The notes under the pieces: model-generated
What the model was told of the DNA's origin: nothing
Database searches by the model: none
The model's input: the letters and a program-made list of their open reading frames with translations, nothing else
Assembly: GCA_003370465.1 (NCBI GenBank)
Contig: QQTG01000002.1
Location: 96,206 to 160,205 of the forward strand
Origin: Kangiella sp. HD9-110m-PIT-SAG07
GTDB lineage: Bacteria; Pseudomonadota; Gammaproteobacteria; Enterobacterales; Kangiellaceae
Length of the DNA stretch: 64,000 nt
Reading direction: 5' to 3'
Shown: positions 57,394 to 64,000 of the stretch, one piece after another
Layout: the number at the start of each line of letters is the position of its first letter
How positions within the stretch are numbered: the stretch's first letter is position 1
Program-made: the position numbers and the translations under genes

Positions 57394-57424
57394 AAAACAC
57401 CTGCCTTCGGGCGGGTGTTTTTGT
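57394..57424 (+). terminator. Intrinsic terminator after rpsI
   Basis: AAAACACCTGCC pairs with GGCGGGTGTTTT around a TTCG tetraloop, followed by TTTTTG. It is a very stable classical terminator. Confidence 0.95.
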
Positions 57425-57609
57425 ATTTAAGCAATAGTTTCAAACAGTTGCTGCAATCTCTCCTGTGGTTACTCGTGCTAGCTCGTCTGGTCTGACCACA
57501 TTGTAAAAGCCTTACTTTTCCTATAAGATATGCGCCCAGTAACCTGCCACTGACACCGTGCGTGTTTTTTACGGTTCTACGCAGCTTATTTATCAATATT
57601 GATTTTTGT

Positions 57610-57634
57610 CCCACGTGTTGTTTTGACAAGTGGG
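57610..57634 (+). promoter_or_regulatory. Hairpin in the petA leader
   Basis: CCCAC (57610-57614) pairs with GTGGG (57630-57634) and TTGT with ACAA inside, around a TTTG loop, followed by TTTTCTTC. It may be an attenuator or weak terminator before petABC. The rest of the 57425-57659 gap shows no gene. Confidence 0.35.
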
Positions 57635-57659
57635 TTTTCTTCGTGGGGAGACTATTCGA

Positions 57660-58250
57660 ATGAGTAATCAGGGCGTTAACAAAGGACGCAGGAATCTCCT
57701 AATCGGGGCTACTTCAGCAGTAGGCGCGGTTGGTGTGATTGGTGCGGCTGTACCTTTTGTCCGCTCCTGGTCGCCGAGTGCGAAAGCACAATCAGCCGGT
57801 GCACCAGTTGAGTATGAATACAGTAAGTTAGAAGTCGGTCAGCAGATGACTGTTAAATGGCGTGGTAAACCAGTATGGATTATTCGTCGCGATGAGAAAA
57901 TGCTTAGCAGCATTAGTAAAAGTGAAAGTGAAGTGGCGGACCCTAATTCTGACAATGCAGATCAACAGCCTGAATATTGTCAAAATGAATTCCGTTCTAT
58001 TGAACCTGAAATCTTTGTAGCAATTGGTATTTGTACTCATTTGGGTTGCTCTCCGACCCTGTACGCTGATGCTGGCTCGTTAGACAGTGATTGGTTGGGT
58101 GGCTTCTTCTGCCCATGCCACGGTTCAAAGTTTGATATGGCAGGGCGTGTATATTCTGGCGTACCAGCTAACGCAAACTTAGAAATTCCTCCTTACACTA
58201 TCGACACCGCGAAGAAATTCATTGTTATTGGTGAAGAGGGAGGTGCCTAA
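57660..58250 (+). CDS. petA: Ubiquinol-cytochrome c reductase iron-sulfur subunit
   Basis: Rieske protein of the bc1 complex. The cluster ligands are in CTHLGC (125-130) and CPCHG (151-155). The N-terminus has a twin-arginine stretch (KGRRNLLIGA) and a membrane helix (about 13-33), as expected for Tat export. ATG 57660 is preceded by GGGGAG; an upstream in-frame start is less likely. Its stop overlaps the petB start (TAATG). Confidence 0.97.
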   Translation: MSNQGVNKGRRNLLIGATSAVGAVGVIGAAVPFVRSWSPSAKAQSAGAPVEYEYSKLEVGQQMTVKWRGKPVWIIRRDEKMLSSISKSESEVADPNSDNADQQPEYCQNEFRSIEPEIFVAIGICTHLGCSPTLYADAGSLDSDWLGGFFCPCHGSKFDMAGRVYSGVPANANLEIPPYTIDTAKKFIVIGEEGGA

Positions 58251-59461
58251 TGTTTAAAAGTTTTATGACTTGGCTTGATGCTCGTTTTCCTGCGACAAAA
58301 GTATGGAATGAACATTTAGCAGAATACTACGCACCAAAAAACTTCAACTTTTGGTATTTCTTCGGTTCCCTAGCTTTATTAGTTCTAGTTAACCAATTAT
58401 TAACGGGTATCTGGTTAACCATGTTCTACAGCCCAAGCGAGCCTTTCGCTTCTGTAGAGTACATCATGCGTGATGTGGACATGGGTTGGATTATCCGATA
58501 TCTGCACTCTACGGGTGCTTCTGCCTTCTTCGTGGTGGTCTATTTGCATATGTTCCGTGGCATCATCTACGGATCGTATAAGAAACCTCGTGAGTTAGTG
58601 TGGATTTTCGGCATGATTATCTTCGTATTGCTGATGGCTGAAGCCTTCATGGGTTACTTATTGCCATGGGGACAGATGTCATTCTGGGGTGCGCAGGTTA
58701 TTGTGAACCTGTTTGGTACGATCCCAGTGATCGGCGGCGACTTGGTTGAGTGGATTCGTGGTGACTTCACGTTATCATTAGCGACATTGAATCGCTTCTT
58801 CGCATTGCACGTGGTTGCAGTTCCATTAGCGTTGGTTGCCATGGTCTTCTTGCACATTGTTGCATTGCACAAGGTCGGCTCAAACAACCCTGACGGCGTA
58901 GAAATTAAAGACCATAAAGATGAGAACGGTATCCCGCTAGACGGTATTCCATTCCACCCTTACTACACAGTGAAAGATATTGTGGGTGTAGTGGTGTTCT
59001 TGATGATCTTCTTAAGCATCGTGTTCTTTGCTCCAGACTTTGGTGGCTACTTCTTAGAGCGTCCAAACTTTGAGCCTGCTAACCCGCTTAAGACTCCACC
59101 ACATATTGCACCGGTTTGGTATTTCACTCCATTCTATACGATGTTGAGAGCTATTCCAGATCCGTTTGGTGGCTTCTTAGTCATGGCATTAGCCATTGTG
59201 ATTTTGTTCTTATTGCCTTGGATCGATCGCCAGAAAGTGAAGTCAATCCGCTATCGTGGTACCTCGTTCAAAGTATTGCTAGCGTTGTTTGTTATTGCAT
59301 TCATTATTCTTGGAATTCTAGGTGTAGTACCTGTCACGCCGGGTAGAGCTTTGCTTGGTCAAATTTGTACGGCTTACTACTTCTTCTTCTTTGTAGCGCT
59401 TTGGTTCTTACCAAAGTTCGAGAAAACTAAGCCAGTACCAGAGAGGATAACAGACAAATGA
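58250..59461 (+). CDS. petB: Cytochrome b of the bc1 complex
   Basis: Quinol-oxidising membrane subunit, 403 aa and eight helices. Heme-binding His pairs lie in the HSTGASAFFVVVYLHMFRG and HVVAVPLALVAMVFLH segments. The Qo-site motif is PVWY where mitochondria have PEWY; many beta/gamma-proteobacteria share this change (from memory). It overlaps petA by 1 base and petC by 4. Confidence 0.97.
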   Translation: MFKSFMTWLDARFPATKVWNEHLAEYYAPKNFNFWYFFGSLALLVLVNQLLTGIWLTMFYSPSEPFASVEYIMRDVDMGWIIRYLHSTGASAFFVVVYLHMFRGIIYGSYKKPRELVWIFGMIIFVLLMAEAFMGYLLPWGQMSFWGAQVIVNLFGTIPVIGGDLVEWIRGDFTLSLATLNRFFALHVVAVPLALVAMVFLHIVALHKVGSNNPDGVEIKDHKDENGIPLDGIPFHPYYTVKDIVGVVVFLMIFLSIVFFAPDFGGYFLERPNFEPANPLKTPPHIAPVWYFTPFYTMLRAIPDPFGGFLVMALAIVILFLLPWIDRQKVKSIRYRGTSFKVLLALFVIAFIILGILGVVPVTPGRALLGQICTAYYFFFFVALWFLPKFEKTKPVPERITDK

Positions 59462-60345
59462 AAAAGTTAATTATAGCTATTTTATTCCTGCTACCCGCTG
59501 CTGCGATGGCTGCTGGTGGCGGCACGACTTATCCAAACGATAAGGCTAACGTGAACTACGGTGATAAGGCGTCAATCCAAAACGGCGCTAAGTTATTCGT
59601 GAACTATTGCCAGGGCTGTCATTCGATGGAATACGTGCGTTATTCGCGTATTGCCGAAGATTTGGACTTAACTGAAGATCAAGCATCAGAGCTAATTTTA
59701 GGTGACGGCAAATTAGGCGACACTCTAGATAAATCAATGGACAATGAGCTAGCAGAGAAATGGTTTGGTGTTAATCCACTAGACTTATCGCTGGTTGCTC
59801 GAGTTCGCGGTAACGACTGGGTATACAACTACCTACGTGCGTTTTATCTAGATGATAGCCGTCAGTATGGCGTTAACAACACGGTATTCCCAAGCGTTGG
59901 TATGCCTCACGTTCTAGCCGACTTACAAGGCCTGCAAGTAAAAAGTGATGAGCTGTTAGCTGTAGAAGAGGTCATCTCTACGGGCAAGGCTCGTATGGAG
60001 TCACTTAAAGCGACGCTTAAAGATGCTGAGGCCTCTGCGGAAGCCGTGACTAAAGCGGAAGAAGAAATTGCTCTAATCGAAGAAGAAGTGCATGACGCTG
60101 AGTTAGAAATAGCGAAGATTTCTCGTGAAGGCAACATGTTTACCATCGTTAAAGAAGGTGACATGACGCCGGAAGAGTACGACCATGCGGCTCGCGATTT
60201 AGTTGCTTTCATGGCGTATACCGCTAATCCAGTGAAGCTAAAAAGTAAAGCAATCGGCCTTTGGTCATTGTTGTTCTTAATGATCTTGCTGGTGTTAGCA
60301 TACTTCTTGAAGAAAGAGTTCTGGAAAGACATTAAGAAGAAGTAA
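59458..60345 (+). CDS. petC: Cytochrome c1 with a coiled-coil insertion
   Basis: Heme c subunit of the bc1 complex, 295 aa. A signal peptide ends AMA (about 18), the heme site is CQGCH (51-55), and the axial Met is M149 in SVGMPH. A C-terminal membrane anchor lies at about 265-285. Between the Met ligand and DMTPEEYDHAARDLVAF lies an extra charged, helical stretch (about 164-227), rich in Glu, Ala and Lys with no Gly or Pro after 177 until the end. It makes the protein longer than typical relatives (about 240-260 aa). Confidence 0.95.
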   Translation: MKKLIIAILFLLPAAAMAAGGGTTYPNDKANVNYGDKASIQNGAKLFVNYCQGCHSMEYVRYSRIAEDLDLTEDQASELILGDGKLGDTLDKSMDNELAEKWFGVNPLDLSLVARVRGNDWVYNYLRAFYLDDSRQYGVNNTVFPSVGMPHVLADLQGLQVKSDELLAVEEVISTGKARMESLKATLKDAEASAEAVTKAEEEIALIEEEVHDAELEIAKISREGNMFTIVKEGDMTPEEYDHAARDLVAFMAYTANPVKLKSKAIGLWSLLFLMILLVLAYFLKKEFWKDIKKK

Positions 60346-60355
60346 TTCGGTTTTT

Positions 60356-60374
60356 GGGCCTCTTTACGAGGCCC
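60356..60374 (+). other. Hairpin between petC and sspA
   Basis: GGGCCTC pairs perfectly with GAGGCCC around TTTAC. No T-run follows, so it may act as an RNA-stability or processing element within a petABC-sspAB transcript. Confidence 0.5.
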
Positions 60375-60394
60375 TACTGTTTAGGAGAAAAAGT

Positions 60395-61027
60395 ATGGCC
60401 GTAGTTGCCAAACGTTCGGTAATGACACTTTATTCAGGTAATGACGTATACAGTCATCAGGCACGTATCGTGCTAGCTGAGAAAGGTGTGAACTATGAAG
60501 TGGTTGAAGTAACTTCAGACAAGGTTCCAGAAGATCTCATGGACCTGAACCCGTACGGTTCAGTACCAACGTTGATCGATCGTGACCTAGTGCTTTATGA
60601 AGCAAGCATTGTGATGGAGTATCTTGATGAGCGTTTTCCTCATCCGCCATTGATGCCGGTTTATCCAGTAACGCGTGGCCGTAGCCGTCTGATGATGCAC
60701 CGCATCCAGAAGGAATGGTACAGCCAATACGAGATCATCGTAAACGGTACTGAAGCCAAAGCTAAGAAAGCACGTAAAGAACTGCAGGAAAGTATTCTAG
60801 CTCTATCTCCAGTGTTTGCGAGCAATCCTTACTTCATGAGCGAAGAGTTTTCGTTAGTTGATTGTGTTATCGCTCCATTGTTGTGGCGTGCAGATCAATT
60901 GGGTATTGAAATTAGTGGTCGCGGCAGTAAAGCTATCCACGAATATATGGAACGTATCTTTGAGCGCGAATCTTTTAAAGTCAGCTTGACTGAAGAAGAG
61001 CGTGAAATGAAATTAGGTTTGATGTAA
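60395..61027 (+). CDS. sspA: Stringent starvation protein A
   Basis: GST-fold protein that binds RNA polymerase and aids stress and acid survival. MTLYSGNDVYSHQARIVLAEKG and LDLNPYGSVPTLIDRDLVLYEASIVMEYLDERFPHPPL-type segments are typical. 210 aa is normal. It follows petC by 49 nt and overlaps sspB by one base (TAATG). Confidence 0.96.
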   Translation: MAVVAKRSVMTLYSGNDVYSHQARIVLAEKGVNYEVVEVTSDKVPEDLMDLNPYGSVPTLIDRDLVLYEASIVMEYLDERFPHPPLMPVYPVTRGRSRLMMHRIQKEWYSQYEIIVNGTEAKAKKARKELQESILALSPVFASNPYFMSEEFSLVDCVIAPLLWRADQLGIEISGRGSKAIHEYMERIFERESFKVSLTEEEREMKLGLM

Positions 61028-61458
61028 TGGCGGATTCTTCGCCATTACAACCCTATCTTCTCATCGCTTATTACGAGTGGATGGTTGATAACGGCTGGAC
61101 ACCACAGGTTCTAGTCGATTGTTCATATACTGAAGTTAATGTTCCGCAGCAATTCGCCAACGATGGCAAGATAGTGCTCAATATTGCTCCTGAGGCGGTT
61201 GCTAACTTCGAGCTGAACCATAATTTTCTCAGCTTTAGCGCTCGCTTCTCCGGCAAGTCCCTTGATATCTATATTCCGATGAATTCTATCGTCGCGATTT
61301 ATGCACGTGAAAACGATCAAGGCATCATGTTTTCTTCAAACATGTATGGCGATGGCGATTCACCAAGTTCTGATGACGGTAATGGAGATGGTGATGGCCC
61401 AGATGATGAGCCACCAACACCGCCAAAAGGTAGACCCAACCTAAAAGTGGTTAAGTAA
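61027..61458 (+). CDS. sspB: ClpXP adaptor protein SspB
   Basis: Delivers ssrA-tagged and other proteins to ClpXP. The substrate-binding domain covers about 1-105, then an acidic, flexible linker rich in Asp, Gly and Pro. The C-terminal RPNLKVVK is the ClpX-docking motif (RPALRVVK in E. coli). 143 aa is slightly short but complete. Confidence 0.95.
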   Translation: MADSSPLQPYLLIAYYEWMVDNGWTPQVLVDCSYTEVNVPQQFANDGKIVLNIAPEAVANFELNHNFLSFSARFSGKSLDIYIPMNSIVAIYARENDQGIMFSSNMYGDGDSPSSDDGNGDGDGPDDEPPTPPKGRPNLKVVK

Positions 61459-61608
61459 AAAAGGCTATAGTTGCTTACTGGGTCTTTCTATAGTTGTCAT
61501 GAAAGACCTATATCCTCATAACTGTACTGAATATGCCGGACGTTTTGAGCCCCTTTTCTGTTTTAAACAACATTGAATTCTCTATAGATTTTGAAATATA
61601 CTTGCGTA

Positions 61609-62481
61609 TTACAATGGAAACAGAGGTACGTCATTTATAGCCAAGGTAAAGAGCACGGCTGTTAATATTGTAAGTAGTAATGTGGCTATAATAACGATAG
61701 TTCTTGCGCCTATTTTTTGACTGAGTCGTTGTCCCCATTTAGTGCTATCCGCCCACCAGCCAATCAAAGGCAACAACTGCATCATATGAGTAGCAATAAA
61801 GTGTGCTGGTTTATAATCTCCGCTAACTCTGGACCAGCCTAGGTAAGGTGCTATATTTGGTGTGTTGGTTAATCTATGTTCAATATACGACACATTAGAC
61901 GACATATAGCCTGCGGTAATTAAAGTTAATACCGAGCCTAAAACTAACCCCATGATCGCTCCAATCCTTAAGCCTGACGGGTTCTTGTCAGCATAGCGCC
62001 AAATCATAATCCCTAACACAAAAGTAACGGCTACTAAAAAAAGTGCCCCAACACCCATGACAGCATACATCAGAGATTCAAATTCTGTTTCAAAGTTAAA
62101 GTGTGAGCGGCGTGCTCTAGAAGCTTGAATCGCCATATAACCGTATTCGACCCATAGGGAAATTGCCGCTACATAGGCGAAAAAAGCAAAGCGGTATTTC
62201 GTTCTATAGTGATCTGCGATGAGTTGAGAAAGCAGCGTCAGTGTTATGAAGTGCAGCGAAAACGACAGTCCGAAACGAATCGGTTTATGCCACACGGGCA
62301 TACCATCTAATAAGCGTGTATCAAAAGCATTAATGATGAAGAAAAGCACTAACGTCCCGAGTAAAAAAAGGGTGCAGGATATAAACAAGCGCGAGACCTT
62401 GTCATTAGCAATGTTAGGCGTGATTAAGAGTTTATAGCTATAGCTTTTACTAAAAGAATTGGCGGTGTTTGCGTTAAGCAT
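61609..62481 (-). CDS. Membrane protein of unknown function, 290 aa
   Basis: Seven or so membrane helices. It is not a family I can name. ATG 62481 has GGAGG upstream and overlaps the stop of the preceding DUF4281 gene by 8 nt, so the two are translationally coupled. Conserved-looking features are MPVWHKPIRFGLSFSLHF near residue 60, ASRARRSHFNFET at about 120, and several membrane His residues (HFIATHMMQLLPLIGWW). Confidence 0.72.
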   Translation of the reverse strand: MLNANTANSFSKSYSYKLLITPNIANDKVSRLFISCTLFLLGTLVLFFIINAFDTRLLDGMPVWHKPIRFGLSFSLHFITLTLLSQLIADHYRTKYRFAFFAYVAAISLWVEYGYMAIQASRARRSHFNFETEFESLMYAVMGVGALFLVAVTFVLGIMIWRYADKNPSGLRIGAIMGLVLGSVLTLITAGYMSSNVSYIEHRLTNTPNIAPYLGWSRVSGDYKPAHFIATHMMQLLPLIGWWADSTKWGQRLSQKIGARTIVIIATLLLTILTAVLFTLAINDVPLFPL

Positions 62482-62935
62482 CTTTTGATTCCTCCATAGA
62501 TAAAACAATACTGCGCATGACCAGAAATAGAGCGAGTCCTATCGGTCCCAATAAAAAGGTCGCGATTAGGATAGGTGCTTGAACAATTCGTGAAATTTTA
62601 AGGATATCGGCTTGTTGGGCGATCCAAGCTCCGATGAATAGATCAAAGGCAAGGTAATGTAGCCAGCCAGCTAGTAACGCAGCATCGTTTTGAAACAGTA
62701 GACGTAAATTGGCTAATGAATCAAAGCCACCCTCAGCGGATAATAAATGGATTAACGCGAGCGTTGAGTAAAGCAGGGATAGGCCGAAGGGAATGATGTA
62801 TTGCGGGATGATACTAAGAGCAGCTATCTTTCTAGGAAAAATAATTAATATCAACCAGCCCAACATAGCTAATTGGCTACTAAAGCCAAATAGGCTCTCG
62901 GCGCTAAATCCTGCAAATAGAATATCGCTTGTCAT
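62474..62935 (-). CDS. DUF4281 (ABA4-like) membrane protein
   Basis: 153-aa protein with four membrane helices. AALLAGWLHYLAFDLFIGAW is the signature of the ABA4/DUF4281 family, named after a plant carotenoid-pathway protein; the bacterial function is unknown. It is coupled to the following membrane protein by an 8-nt overlap. An AraC-type regulator gene lies upstream in the same direction with a 139-nt gap. Confidence 0.85.
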   Translation of the reverse strand: MTSDILFAGFSAESLFGFSSQLAMLGWLILIIFPRKIAALSIIPQYIIPFGLSLLYSTLALIHLLSAEGGFDSLANLRLLFQNDAALLAGWLHYLAFDLFIGAWIAQQADILKISRIVQAPILIATFLLGPIGLALFLVMRSIVLSMEESKDA

Positions 62936-63074
62936 AGTTCAGTTTCCTAATTGATGTAGGTATTTGAATCCATTATCAGTATTAGCGAGGGTTGCTGGCG
63001 TCCTAATGGGTATAGCTGGACGTACGAATAGGTCGATTTGTACTTTTTTGGGATTATTTAGTGTGGTTAAGGGG

Positions 63075-64000
63075 CTAAGAGGTTAACGCTTTTCGATACT
63101 GGCTAGGGGTTTTGTCGGTGAACTGTTTGAACACAGCATTAAAGGTGCTTTTGGAAGAAAAGCCTGCTGATAGTGCCAAGTCTAAGATTTTAGAAGAGTG
63201 GTCATGATTCAGTTGTTCTAAAATATGATCGATACGATATTGATTGACGAATTGATAGAAATTCTTGCCTTCCTGCTGATTTAAAACTTCCGATAAATGG
63301 TGGGTGCTTAAGCCAATAGCATCAGCTAAACGATTTAACGTCAATTGATTATCCAAGTAGGGTTTATGCTGCTGCATGTGCTCTTTAGTCACCGCCAATA
63401 AACTTTGCCGTGTTGATTCATCTAAAATTCCTGTCGGGGTGTCTTTTTGACTTGATTGATGATGAGCCTCTTTATTTGCAGCATGATCTGTTAGGGGCTT
63501 GCCAGAGGCTATTTCAAGCATCTCAACTCGGAAAAGTTTAGGGCTGCGCCAGTGGGCGATAGCAACGCTGTAGATGAATATGACGATCAGCACATCCGCC
63601 CAGGTAGAGTAGCTCCTTATATTAGTGAGATCAGCGATGACTTTTAAAGACCAGATCAAGAAAGTTAGAATCAAAAATGTCCAAAGCCAGCGGAATATAT
63701 CTGGATTGAAATTAGCCAGAGTATTTTGGGCTTTCTTCTGACAGCGGTAGATGAGTCGTGCGCTGACTATGTTATAAACAAAAGCTTGGATATAAAAAAT
63801 ATACAAACTAATGATAAGACCTGTGCTTAGCGGCAGACTATCGTTGTTAAAGTGTTGGAGTCGGTACTCAGGTGATGTAAATAACCAATCAGCATTAAGC
63901 AGGTAGCAGAGAACCAAAGGTGTTAAATGCCACAGGTCTTTCCACGACAGAGAGCAATCAGAAACTGCGTGACGATAGTACAGATAGTTTAAAGCCCCAT
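63075..64000 (-). CDS. Membrane-anchored AraC family regulator (partial, N-terminus outside)
   Basis: The frame stays open to the window edge, so the start lies beyond 64000. The visible part has several membrane helices (about the first 170 residues) and a cytoplasmic linker. The C-terminal AraC DNA-binding domain has LTLNRLADAIGLSTHHLSEVLNQ and LDLALSAGFSSKSTFNAVFKQFTDKTPSQYR. Such proteins sense signals at the membrane and control nearby genes; the DUF4281 pair downstream is a likely target (inference). Confidence 0.9.
   Translation of the reverse strand, partial: GALNYLYYRHAVSDCSLSWKDLWHLTPLVLCYLLNADWLFTSPEYRLQHFNNDSLPLSTGLIISLYIFYIQAFVYNIVSARLIYRCQKKAQNTLANFNPDIFRWLWTFLILTFLIWSLKVIADLTNIRSYSTWADVLIVIFIYSVAIAHWRSPKLFRVEMLEIASGKPLTDHAANKEAHHQSSQKDTPTGILDESTRQSLLAVTKEHMQQHKPYLDNQLTLNRLADAIGLSTHHLSEVLNQQEGKNFYQFVNQYRIDHILEQLNHDHSSKILDLALSAGFSSKSTFNAVFKQFTDKTPSQYRKALTS

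Noticed and set aside
61481..61508. GGTCTTTC/GAAAGACC hairpin after sspB as a terminator
   Set aside because: The loop is 12 nt and no T-run follows, so it is only a possible structure.

Overview
This window looks like chromosomal DNA of a gammaproteobacterium. The evidence is gene content and order: lolB-ispE-tRNA-Gln-prs-rplY-pth-ychF, hemA-prfA-prmC, mreBCD-maf-rng-yhdP-nit-tldD, kdsD-kdsC-lptCAB-hpf-ptsN-rapZ, ibaG-murA, degS/zapG, zapE, rplM-rpsI, petABC-sspAB. Together with moderate GC this would suit a marine, non-enteric lineage such as Kangiella. That genus guess is inference; no marker gene was compared. No rRNA, CRISPR array, prophage or insertion sequence was seen.

Layout. 1-8040: a partial PPi-type phosphofructokinase, then mpl-ubiX, yadGH, a LON-domain protein and fabV. 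8041-12940: a DUF3592 membrane protein, an alpha/beta hydrolase-OsmC fusion gene bracketed by two different short tandem repeats, and dbpA behind a near-consensus promoter. 13066-15666: an AT-rich two-gene accessory cassette between short imperfect inverted repeats, next to tRNA-Met. It encodes a 229-aa protein of unknown function and a DUF262/DUF1524 (GmrSD-like) predicted nuclease. 15750-26893: the translation, PRPP, isoprenoid and lipoprotein block on the minus strand, then hemA-prfA-prmC. 27147-39984: cell shape (mreBCD), maf, rng, yhdP, nitrilase, tldD, yjgA, pmbA. 40016-48560: mgtE, rapZ-ptsN, hpf, the LPS-transport and Kdo genes, and a Ca/Na antiporter. 48913-55783: ibaG-murA, a DegS-like protease, zapG, yjdF, a secreted coiled-coil protein, an esterase and zapE. 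55842-64000: an HU-like protein, rplM-rpsI, petABC-sspAB, then a small membrane-protein pair and a partial membrane-anchored AraC regulator.

How the genes work together. Much of the window serves the envelope: peptidoglycan precursor synthesis and recycling (murA, mpl), rod shape (mreBCD), LPS transport (lptABC, kdsCD, yhdP), lipoprotein delivery (lolB), division (zapE, zapG) and envelope stress (DegS-like). A second theme is translation: prfA/prmC, pth, ychF, rplY, rplM/rpsI, hpf, rng, dbpA.

Best leads for something new: (1) the 2.6-kb cassette, whose two genes each carry a nearly identical 13-bp element ending exactly 24 nt before the ATG; (2) a coiled-coil insertion of about 64 residues inside cytochrome c1; (3) an apparent ATT start codon for mreC; (4) absence of rpoN from its usual place between lptB and hpf; (5) tandem repeats around the OsmC fusion gene, one of which runs into the -35 box of dbpA; (6) acidic low-complexity tails on several unrelated proteins.
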